64,000 nt of DNA, taken from the NCBI GenBank assembly GCA_013299055.1, contig JAAFKB010000003.1, positions 28,899-92,898 of the forward strand, written 5' to 3'. Position numbers and translations under genes: made by a program. The stretch comes from Sphaerotilus sp. Lineage in GTDB: Bacteria > Pseudomonadota > Gammaproteobacteria > Burkholderiales > Burkholderiaceae_C. Shown piece after piece: positions 56,379-64,000 of the stretch. Numbering within the stretch: position 1 is the first letter of the stretch; each line of letters opens with the position of its first letter. The notes beneath the pieces are model-generated. The model did no database searches, had not been told where the DNA came from, and saw nothing but the letters and a program-made list of their open reading frames with translations.

Positions 56379-57362
56379 TCAGGCGGCGTGCTTCAGATCC
56401 GCCGTGGCGCTGCTGCGCGACAGGATCTCGTCGATCAGCGTGGTCTTGAGCGCCTCGGCCTGCGCGTTCTCGCCCTGGCAGGTGCCGGCGGCGTGGTGGC
56501 CGCCACCGCCGTGCTCCAGCATCAGCGCGCCGATGTCCATGCGGTTGCGCCGGCCGAAGATGGACTTGCCGACGGTGTAGACGGTGTTGAGCTTCTCGCG
56601 CCCCCACAGGACGTGCATCGAGATGTCGCACTGCGGGAACATTGCGTAGACCACGAAGCGGTTGCCGGCGTAGATGGTCTCCTCGTCGCGCAGGTCCAGC
56701 ACCACGAGGTGGTCCTGCACCTGGGCGACGCGGCGGATCTGGTCGCGGAAGAGCGTGTGCTGCGCGAAGAACAGCTCGGTGCGCTCGCGCACGTCTGGCA
56801 GGGCCAGGATGTCGTCGATGGCCATGTCGCGGCAGCACTCGATCAGCTTCATCATGAGCTGGTAGTTCGAGATGCGGAACTCACGAAAGCGGCCCAGCCC
56901 GGTGCGGGCGTCCATCAGGAAGGACAGCAGCTCCCAGCCCTGGGGTTCCAGCACGTCGTCGATGCTGAAGCCGGCCGAGTCCGCCTTGTCCACCGCGTCC
57001 ATCATCGCGTCGCTGACACGGGGAAAGCGCGCCTTGCCGCCGAAGTGGTCGTACACCACGCGGGCGGCGGACTTGGCGTCGGCCTGGAGCACATGGCCCG
57101 GCGTGTCGCGGCCCTGGTTGCGGATGCCTTCGCTGGCGTGGTGGTCGAAGCAGATGCCGCAGCCGGGGACGTAGGGCACGTTGGTGAGGATGTCGCGTGC
57201 GCTCACGGCGATCTTGCCGTCCTGCACGTCCTTGGGATGGACGAAGGTGATCTCGTCGATCAGGTCGAGTTCGCGCAGCAGCACGGCGCAGACCAGGCCG
57301 TCCATGTCGCTGCGGGTCAGGAGACGGTACTTTTGCGTGGGCATTTGCGGGGCGGTGGTCAT
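56379..57362 (-). CDS. DHH-family phosphoesterase (exopolyphosphatase-like)
   Basis: RLLTRSDMDGLVCAVLL, ICFDHHASEG, ALMLEHGGGGHHAAGTCQ. Confidence 0.85.
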   Translation of the reverse strand: MTTAPQMPTQKYRLLTRSDMDGLVCAVLLRELDLIDEITFVHPKDVQDGKIAVSARDILTNVPYVPGCGICFDHHASEGIRNQGRDTPGHVLQADAKSAARVVYDHFGGKARFPRVSDAMMDAVDKADSAGFSIDDVLEPQGWELLSFLMDARTGLGRFREFRISNYQLMMKLIECCRDMAIDDILALPDVRERTELFFAQHTLFRDQIRRVAQVQDHLVVLDLRDEETIYAGNRFVVYAMFPQCDISMHVLWGREKLNTVYTVGKSIFGRRNRMDIGALMLEHGGGGHHAAGTCQGENAQAEALKTTLIDEILSRSSATADLKHAA

Positions 57363-57632
57363 GGTCGGTCCTGAGGGTCATGCGTGATGACCGTCATATC
57401 GGCGCCCGCCGACCTCGCTTGACGCCTGCGGATGGCAGGTTGCCAGTTTCCTCCCAGATCGCGGCCACGACTCGCCGTGGAGCCGCTGCCTGCTCGGCCT
57501 GCTCGGCCGGAATCTGCCCGAGCAGCGCAGGTCATGCATCTTGTGCAATTCCGCACAACTGAGGCATGGTTTTTTTTCATTTCAGGCGCAATATCCCGCC
57601 CTGCGCCCCTGCATCAAACTGCCCGCCCGCCC

Positions 57633-58766
57633 ATGTCCAGACGCCACACGTCCACCCGCCGCCTGTCAGACTCCATGCCCCTGCTGGCCCTGGTCGCCGC
57701 GCTGGCCGCCGCCAGCAGCCACGCCGCCCCGGTCGCCCAGCCCAGCTTCAGGGATGACCTCACCATGCTCGACACCACCCGCTGGATGCGCGCCGACGGC
57801 TGGACCAACGGCTCACCCTTCGACAGCGCCTGGAAGGCCGACCACATCGGCACCACCACCAGCCTGATGGCACTGCGGCTGAGCAACGCCCCGACCCTGG
57901 GCAAGCCGTACACCTCGGGCCAGTACCAGAGCCTGGGCTACCACGGCTACGGCTGCTACGAGACCCGCATGCGGCCGGTGTCGGCGGCCGGGGTGGTGAG
58001 TTCCTTCTTCACCTATGCAGGCCCCCATGACAACGGCGGCAACGGCCTGCACAACGAGATCGACATCGAGTTCGTCGGCGCCGACACCCGGCGCATGCAG
58101 ACCAACTTCTGGGCCAACGGCGCGCCCAAGACCGGCAGTGAATACACCGTCAGCCTGCCCTTCGATGCCGCGCAAGGGCTGCACCAGTACGCCTTCAAGT
58201 GGACCTCCAAGGGCATCGAGTGGTTCGTGGATGGCGTGTCGGTCTACAAGGTGCTGGACTCGGCCAGCAAACCCACGCCCAAGGCCGCCGACTCGCTGCA
58301 GAAGATCATGGTCAACCTGTGGCCGGTCGATGCCACCGCCGCCGGCTGGGCGGGGGTCTTCCGCTACCCGGGCACGCCGCTGTCGGCCACCTACGACTGG
58401 GTGCGCTACACGGCTGGCGAGACCTGTGTCGTCAGCCTGCCCGCCGCCGGCTCCACGGCAGCCGAAGTCCATGTGCAGGGCATCGCCTTGACGCTGAACA
58501 CCACCAGGACGCAGGCCTCGGCGCGGGTGCTGGCGCTCGACGGGCTGGGCAACCCGGTGCAGAGTGCTGCCGTGACAGGCAGCTGGACGGGGGCCATCAC
58601 CGGCACCGTGAAGGGCCTGACCGATGCCAGCGGCAACGTGACCATCCCGTCGGCGCTGTCCGCCAAGACCGGGTCGGCGAAGTTCTGCGTGTCGGGTGTG
58701 GCGGCGGCGGGTCTGCGCTACGTCAGCGCGGCCAATGCGGCGACGTGCGTGACGCTGTCGAAGTGA
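57633..58766 (+). CDS. secreted GH16 family glycoside hydrolase with C-terminal Ig-like domain
   Basis: Signal peptide; GH16 catalytic motif NEIDIEFVG; C-terminal GNPVQSAAVTGSWTGAITGTVKGLTDASGNVTI Ig-like segment. Confidence 0.88.
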   Translation: MSRRHTSTRRLSDSMPLLALVAALAAASSHAAPVAQPSFRDDLTMLDTTRWMRADGWTNGSPFDSAWKADHIGTTTSLMALRLSNAPTLGKPYTSGQYQSLGYHGYGCYETRMRPVSAAGVVSSFFTYAGPHDNGGNGLHNEIDIEFVGADTRRMQTNFWANGAPKTGSEYTVSLPFDAAQGLHQYAFKWTSKGIEWFVDGVSVYKVLDSASKPTPKAADSLQKIMVNLWPVDATAAGWAGVFRYPGTPLSATYDWVRYTAGETCVVSLPAAGSTAAEVHVQGIALTLNTTRTQASARVLALDGLGNPVQSAAVTGSWTGAITGTVKGLTDASGNVTIPSALSAKTGSAKFCVSGVAAAGLRYVSAANAATCVTLSK

Positions 58767-58844
58767 GCCTTGGCGGACGGGACGCTGCGTCGCGAGAGGG
58801 ATCGAAATGGGCCAGGACCGCTCTGCTGAACCGCACGCACGGCC

Positions 58845-59672
58845 TCAGGCGGTGTTGCAGCCCGCCGGCAGCGGCCAGCTGGTCGCGGGCTTCATCGCCT
58901 TGACCGCAGCAGGCGCGGTGATGCCGACCAGCGCGGTGCCGACCCGCTGCTCCAGCTCGGTGATGCTGACGAGGTAGGCGTCCAGACCGCTCAGGCCATC
59001 GACGTTGGGAACATACCAGGCGATGGCCTTGGCCTGGCCGGTCGCCGGGTCGGTGGTGAGGATGGCTTTCCAGAAGAACTCGGGCGTGCGGATGCCGTGG
59101 CTGGCGAGGAACCAGTCGTTGGACGGATCGCTGTAGACCACGCCGCCGTAGACCTGCACCGGGGCGATGTCGCGGTAGCACTCGGCGACGTTCTCGGCCT
59201 TGACCCAGATCCCGCGGTTGAGATCGGCCAGCTGCGGGACGATGTTCGTCATGTAGTTGGCGCGCAGGATGTACTCGGCGTCGTGGTCCATGTGGTTGGA
59301 CGACACCAGATGCCCGAGGTCGTAGCCAGCGTAGACGGGGTTGTAGGTCCGGGCGCTGTACTGCTGTTCGCAGCCGGCGGGCAGCGTCGGGTCGAGCCTG
59401 AAGCTGCTCGGCCGGGCCGCCGTGCCGTTGTCGACGTCGAGGGTGTAGCTGTACTGCAGCGCCGTGCGCGTGGTGCAGTCGTAGGTGAGCTGGTAGCCGC
59501 CGTAGTCCTGGCGGATGACCCAGTCGGTGGCGGCGGGGCCGTTGGGCGAGGGATAGACGGTGCCGTCCGTGCTGTCCGTGTCGCCGCCGAGGTCTTCGTC
59601 CCCTCCGCCGCAGGCGCTGAGCCAGCCCGCACACAGGACGATCGCCAGCCAGCGCAGGCTGCGGCTCCGCAT
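58845..59672 (-). CDS. DNA/RNA non-specific endonuclease (NUC1-type) lipoprotein
   Basis: Lipobox CAGWLSACGGG; NUC1-like core YDLGHLVSSNHMDHDAEYILRANYMTNIVPQLADLNRGIW. Confidence 0.85.
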   Translation of the reverse strand: MRSRSLRWLAIVLCAGWLSACGGGDEDLGGDTDSTDGTVYPSPNGPAATDWVIRQDYGGYQLTYDCTTRTALQYSYTLDVDNGTAARPSSFRLDPTLPAGCEQQYSARTYNPVYAGYDLGHLVSSNHMDHDAEYILRANYMTNIVPQLADLNRGIWVKAENVAECYRDIAPVQVYGGVVYSDPSNDWFLASHGIRTPEFFWKAILTTDPATGQAKAIAWYVPNVDGLSGLDAYLVSITELEQRVGTALVGITAPAAVKAMKPATSWPLPAGCNTA

Positions 59673-59673
59673 G

Positions 59674-60162
59674 TCAGCGCCCCGCCTGCAGCGCCCGGGC
59701 GGCCATCACCGCCGGGCCGCAGTCACGCTGCTGCTGGTAGACCACCGTGCCGTCCGCCTGGACACACTTGACGACACCGACACCACCGGCACCCGTGGCG
59801 GGGCCGGCGGCCGTGGGCGGCAGCGTGGCGGGAAAGTCGATGGGGAAGATGCTGGCCTGCTGGGGCACCGCATCAGCGGACGCAGCCCGGTCCGCCGCCA
59901 CCACGCGGGTCGTCGTGGTGCCCATGAGCAGGGGCAGGAGCCGGTCGCTGCGCAGATAGCCCAGCAGCCCGGCCACGCACAGCAGCCCCAGCAGCACCGA
60001 CCGGCCGGGCACCAGCCAGGACCGCTCGAAGTGGTGCCGGTAGCCTTCCGGAACGCTGTACTGCTGGCCACGCTGGCTCGGCGGCGAGACGTACGGCTCG
60101 ACGCCATCGGCAGCCGAGGCAGTCGAGAAGGGGTTGTGGGCAGGGGACGACACGCGACGCAT
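59674..60162 (-). CDS. small single-TM protein with DUF4124-like C-terminus
   Basis: SVLLGLLCVAGLLGYL TM; VVKCVQADGTVVYQQQRDCG. Confidence 0.7.
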   Translation of the reverse strand: MRRVSSPAHNPFSTASAADGVEPYVSPPSQRGQQYSVPEGYRHHFERSWLVPGRSVLLGLLCVAGLLGYLRSDRLLPLLMGTTTTRVVAADRAASADAVPQQASIFPIDFPATLPPTAAGPATGAGGVGVVKCVQADGTVVYQQQRDCGPAVMAARALQAGR

Positions 60163-60206
60163 GGCAGATGGGAGCTGAATTTGCGCAAATTGTGTCGTTC
60201 TTTTTC

Positions 60207-61100
60207 TTAACAGTCCGCATCCCGGAGTAAAAATTCGAGCCGCTTGCGCAAATCCTCATCCAAACGTCCCGCCTGCTGCGCCAGCGCGGGCTGGGACACC
60301 GCCAGGAACCGGTAGAACGCCGTCCGCGACGGCCCGAGTGTCTCCAGCGCGCCAAGGTGGCGCTGCACGGTGCCCAGGTCGCCCCGCGCGATCGGCCCCG
60401 ACACGGCCCCCGCCAGTCCGCGGGTCTGCGCGGCATCGAGCGTGCCCCGCGCCAGCGGCAGCAGCGCCTGCAAGGCATCCGCCTCGTCCACCCCGAAGGA
60501 GGCCCACAGCGCCACCGCCTCCTGCAGCACCGGCAGCAGGAAACTCGCCGCATACCCCGCCGCGACGTGGTAGCGCACCCGCATGCCCGGCGGCAGCACG
60601 GTGGCCGGCATCCCGAGTGCCGCGGCCAGCGCCTGCAGTGTCGGCAGCAGCGCGGGGCCGGCCTCGATCGCGGCAGTGCTCCCCGCGAGACGCTGCGCGG
60701 CCTGTTCCGGATCGGAGAAGATCTGCAGCGGATGGAAACCACCGGTGTGAGCACCGGCCTGCGCCGCGGCATCGAGCGCGGCGACCTCGGTGGCGCCGCT
60801 GCAATGCACCACGGCCTGTCCGGCACGCCAGCGCAAAGCCGCCGTCACGGGTGCGATCGCGTCGTCCGCCACGGTCAGCAGCACCAGATCGGCCTGGTCC
60901 ACCGCCTGCTGCGGGGTACAGGGCTGTGGATAACGCGACGGGGACAGCCGCTCGGGCTGCCGGCTGCCCACCGCCACGACAGGCAGGCCCGCACGCTCCA
61001 GTGCGATCACCAAGGCCCGGGCCACACGGCCAGCCCCCACAAGGCCGATGCGCAGCCCCGACAAGGCGGAAGGTACCCGAGGGACAGCGAGGTCGTGCAT
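60207..61100 (-). CDS. Rossmann-like/DUF2520 domain protein
   Basis: LRIGLVGAGRVARALVIALERAG NAD(P)-binding N-terminus; VVHCSGATEVAALDAAAQAGAHTGGFHPLQIFSDPE. Confidence 0.88.
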   Translation of the reverse strand: MHDLAVPRVPSALSGLRIGLVGAGRVARALVIALERAGLPVVAVGSRQPERLSPSRYPQPCTPQQAVDQADLVLLTVADDAIAPVTAALRWRAGQAVVHCSGATEVAALDAAAQAGAHTGGFHPLQIFSDPEQAAQRLAGSTAAIEAGPALLPTLQALAAALGMPATVLPPGMRVRYHVAAGYAASFLLPVLQEAVALWASFGVDEADALQALLPLARGTLDAAQTRGLAGAVSGPIARGDLGTVQRHLGALETLGPSRTAFYRFLAVSQPALAQQAGRLDEDLRKRLEFLLRDADC

Positions 61101-61116
61101 GGCGCTGCAAGGCCCC

Positions 61117-63801
61117 TCAGAGCGCCTTGACGACCAGCTTGAAGTCGGGATCCTCCGGGAAGGCCCGTACCTCGTAGCCCAGCCCGCGCATCAGCCGCAG
61201 CATGTTGGGGTTGTTCGCCAGCACCAGCCCCTCGATCTGCTGCAGCCCCTTGTGGCGCGCGAAGTCGGCGATCGACAGCATCAGCCGCGAGCCCAGCCCC
61301 TGGCCCTTGTAGGCATCCGACACCACCAGCGAGAACTCGCAGGTGGTCTGGTCCGGGTTGGTGATGAAGCGCGACACGCCGATGATCTGCTCGGTCTCGA
61401 CGAACACGCCGTCGTCCCCTGGCCGGCGATCGACGTGGACGGCCACCAGCGCCATCTCCCGGTCGTAGTCGATGAGCGTGTAGCGCGCCAGCATCCGCGC
61501 CGGCAGCTCGTGCATCGCGCTGGCGAAGCGGAAGTAGCGGCTCTCCTGCGACAGCCCGCGGGTGAAGGTCTGCAGCATCTCGGCGTCGTCCGGACGGATC
61601 GGGCGGATGGTGTACAGATCGCCGCCCTTCATCGGCCACTCGCGCTCGTAGCGGCTCGGGTAGGGCAGGATGGCCAGGTGCTGGTAGTCGCGGGCACTGG
61701 GGCCGGCGTGGTCGATGACGATGCGCGCATCCACCGCCACCGCGCCGTGCTCGTCCACGATCAGCGGGTTGATGTCCATCTCGCGCAGCTGCGGCAGCTC
61801 GCACACCATCTCCGACACCCGCAGCAGGATCTGCTCGACGGCCTCGACATCGGCCGACGGCGCCCCCCGCCACTCGCCCAGCAGGGTCGCCACCCGCGCC
61901 CGCTCGATCAGCCGGTGCGCCAGGAACTGGTTCAGGGGTGGAAGTTCCATCGCCCGGTCGGCGATCAGCTCGATCATGGTGCCACCCGAGCCGAACGTGA
62001 TGACCGGCCCGAACGGCACGTCGGTGGTCATGCCGATGTAGATCTCTCGCCCGCGCTTCTTGCCGCTCATGGGCTGGATGGTCACGCCGTTGATCTGCGC
62101 CTGCGGCATCACGCGGCGCACGGCGGCCAGCATGTCGGTGAAGACATCGCGCACCTGGGTGGCGGTCTGCACGTCGAGCACCACGCCCTCGACATCCGAC
62201 TTGTGGCTGATGTCGGGCGAGTCGATCTTCAGCGCCACGGGGTAGCCGAGCTGGCTGGCGATCAGCATGGCCTCGGTGGCGGTGCGCGCCAGCATGGTGC
62301 GGGTGACGGGGATGTGGAACGCGGCCAGCAGCGCCTTCGACTCCATCTCGGTCAGCACCCTGCGCCGCTCGGCCAGCACGCCCTCGATCAGCAGCCGCGC
62401 GCCCTCGACATCGGGACGCGCCAGCGTGGATTGCGGCGGCGGGGTCTGCTGCAGCAGCTGCTGGTTCTGGTAGAAATTCGCCACGTTGGCGAAGGCGTCC
62501 ACGGCGGCTTCCGGCGTGCGGAAGGTCGGGATGGCGATCGCGTTGAGCATGGCGCGGGCATCGCGCACCCGCTCGTCGCCCATCCAGCAGGTCAGCACCG
62601 GCTTGCCGATGGCGTGCAGCGTGTCGCAGACGACCTGGGCAATGGCGTCGGGGTCGCTGTCGAGCTTGGGCGAGAAGATCACCAGCACGCCATGCACCGC
62701 CCGGTCCTTGGCACAGGCCAGCAGCGCGGCATGGAACTGCGCGGGTGTGGCGTCCTCACCCAGGTCGATGACGCTGTCGAGCGTGGCGTGCGCGGCCAGC
62801 TGCGGCGCGAGTTCGCTGCAGCTCGTGTCCACCAGCCGCGCCACCTCCAGCCCGATCTCGTTGGCGCGGTCGGCCGCCAGCACCGCCGGACCACCGCCAT
62901 TGGTGATGATGGCCAGCCCCTTGCCCACCGGCTTGTAGCGCGAGGCCAGGCACTTGGCGGCCGAGAACAGCTGCGTGAAGGTCCGCACCCGCACGACCCC
63001 TGCCCGGCGCAGTGCTGCCTCGAACACGTCGTCCGAACCGACGATGCTGGCGGAATGGGTCAGCGCCGCCTTCGAGCCGGCGGGCTGGCGGCCAGCCTTC
63101 ATCACCACCACCGGCTTGGCGAACGCGGCCGCCCGCAGCGCACTCATGAAGCGGCGGGCGTCGTGGATGCCCTCCAGGTAGACGAGGATGCTCTGGGTGG
63201 CGGCGTCGTTGGCCAGGAAGTCCAGCACCTGCGGCAGGTCGACGGCGGTGCTGGCCCCCAGCGAGACCACGGTGGAGAAGCCCACCGCGTTGCGCGCCGC
63301 CCAGTCCAGGATGGACGCGGTGAGTGCGCCCGACTGGCAGACCAGGGCGAGCGGACCCACGGCGGCGAGCCGTCCGGCAGCGCTGGCATTGAGCTTGAGC
63401 AGGGGCCGCTGCAGGCCCAGGCTGTTGGGCCCCAGCAGGGAGACCCCGTGCCGACGGGCGATCGCCTCGATCTGGGCGCATTGCGGAGCGGGAAGACCGG
63501 TCGAGAGCACCAGGGCGGCCCGGCATCGGATGCGGCCGGCGATTTCCAGCGCATCGGCGATGCGGTCGTGTGGCAGCGCGATGATGGCCAGGTCGGCACG
63601 CGACTGGGCCAGCGAGGACAGCGTGCCGGTCATCTCGACATCGAGAAAGCTGACCGCGCCCGAGAACGCATGGGCCTGCAGCTCGCGCAGCATTCCCCGG
63701 ACCAGCGCCGGGGCCTCGTCGAGCCGGTCGGGCGGCCCGGCGAACACCACGATCGAGGTCGGGGAGAACAGCGGCGTCAGGATGTGGTGGTCCACGGGCA
63801 C
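61117..63801 (-). CDS. bifunctional NDP-forming acyl-CoA synthetase / GNAT N-acetyltransferase
   Basis: CoA-binding and ATP-grasp regions (LFSPTSIVVFAGPPDR, GLLGPNSLGLQRP-like LLGPNSLGL, YPVALKIDSPDISHKSDVEGV) and C-terminal GNAT (VVSDAYKGQGLGSRLMLSIADFARHKG). Confidence 0.92.
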   Translation of the reverse strand: MPVDHHILTPLFSPTSIVVFAGPPDRLDEAPALVRGMLRELQAHAFSGAVSFLDVEMTGTLSSLAQSRADLAIIALPHDRIADALEIAGRIRCRAALVLSTGLPAPQCAQIEAIARRHGVSLLGPNSLGLQRPLLKLNASAAGRLAAVGPLALVCQSGALTASILDWAARNAVGFSTVVSLGASTAVDLPQVLDFLANDAATQSILVYLEGIHDARRFMSALRAAAFAKPVVVMKAGRQPAGSKAALTHSASIVGSDDVFEAALRRAGVVRVRTFTQLFSAAKCLASRYKPVGKGLAIITNGGGPAVLAADRANEIGLEVARLVDTSCSELAPQLAAHATLDSVIDLGEDATPAQFHAALLACAKDRAVHGVLVIFSPKLDSDPDAIAQVVCDTLHAIGKPVLTCWMGDERVRDARAMLNAIAIPTFRTPEAAVDAFANVANFYQNQQLLQQTPPPQSTLARPDVEGARLLIEGVLAERRRVLTEMESKALLAAFHIPVTRTMLARTATEAMLIASQLGYPVALKIDSPDISHKSDVEGVVLDVQTATQVRDVFTDMLAAVRRVMPQAQINGVTIQPMSGKKRGREIYIGMTTDVPFGPVITFGSGGTMIELIADRAMELPPLNQFLAHRLIERARVATLLGEWRGAPSADVEAVEQILLRVSEMVCELPQLREMDINPLIVDEHGAVAVDARIVIDHAGPSARDYQHLAILPYPSRYEREWPMKGGDLYTIRPIRPDDAEMLQTFTRGLSQESRYFRFASAMHELPARMLARYTLIDYDREMALVAVHVDRRPGDDGVFVETEQIIGVSRFITNPDQTTCEFSLVVSDAYKGQGLGSRLMLSIADFARHKGLQQIEGLVLANNPNMLRLMRGLGYEVRAFPEDPDFKLVVKAL

Positions 63802-63874
63802 GTCCCTTGCGAAGGGTCAGGAGTCAGGCGACGTGCCAGCATACGGCACGCCGTCCGTGTGCCCGTGGCAGGAC

Positions 63875-64000
63875 TCAGCGCACGACGGCGATCTGCTCGC
63901 GGTTGCCGCCCTTGTACGTGAACATCGTCAGCGCGCCGTTCTTCACGTCACCCTTGTCGTCGAAGCTGATCGTGCCCGTCACGCCCTTGTAGCCCGACGT
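63875..64000 (-). CDS. branched-chain amino acid ABC transporter substrate-binding protein, C-terminal fragment
   Basis: Minus strand translates to TSGYKGVTGTISFDDKGDVKNGALTMFTYKGGNREQIAVVR*; truncated by window end. Confidence 0.8.
   Translation of the reverse strand, partial: TSGYKGVTGTISFDDKGDVKNGALTMFTYKGGNREQIAVVR

Noticed and set aside
61048-63921. 957-aa plus-strand ORF opposite the acyl-CoA synthetase/GNAT gene
   Set aside because: Low-complexity antisense frame; minus-strand product is a known architecture.
1-64000. tRNA, rRNA, CRISPR arrays, intact IS elements or prophage
   Set aside because: None recognised by eye; a tRNAscan/Infernal/ISfinder run would be needed to exclude small ones.

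Overview
GC-rich bacterial chromosome segment. Gene content and protein style suggest a betaproteobacterium of the Burkholderiales (inference only, no search run). Coding is dense on both strands. Main blocks: (1) the end of a type I restriction-modification locus (YhcG/DUF1016-type PDDEXK nuclease plus HsdM), running tail-to-tail into a complete pelABCDEFG exopolysaccharide operon on the minus strand (2579-15207). (2) Housekeeping and metabolic genes: VOC protein, SAM methyltransferase, YjjJ/HipA-like protein, exonuclease III, pyrE, gatB, acuI-type reductase, HPII-type catalase, malate synthase G, HAD dehalogenase, PEP-CTERM protein, LysR regulator, zinc metallopeptidase. (3) An accessory region (about 35.3-45 kb) with a TAXI binding protein / histidine kinase / response regulator operon, a decayed subtilase, three AT-richer orphan genes, and a second TAXI protein in a compact cluster with a coiled-coil membrane protein and a 54-aa single-TM protein. 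(4) trhO, an RluA-family synthase, ROK regulator, transaldolase-like protein, GDP-mannose hydrolase, MFS transporter, trpS, ribBA with a clear FMN riboswitch, GH16 enzyme, NUC1 nuclease, and an acyl-CoA synthetase/GNAT fusion. The two signals I rate highest are a dense set of perfect DnaA-box words (TTATCCACA) inside coding sequence, with four in-frame Leu-Ser-Thr copies in the acuI-like gene and a second cluster at 46.6-47.5 kb, and the pair of TAXI loci, which have no TRAP permease in view and look like signalling modules. No rRNA, tRNA, CRISPR array or intact mobile element was recognised by eye.
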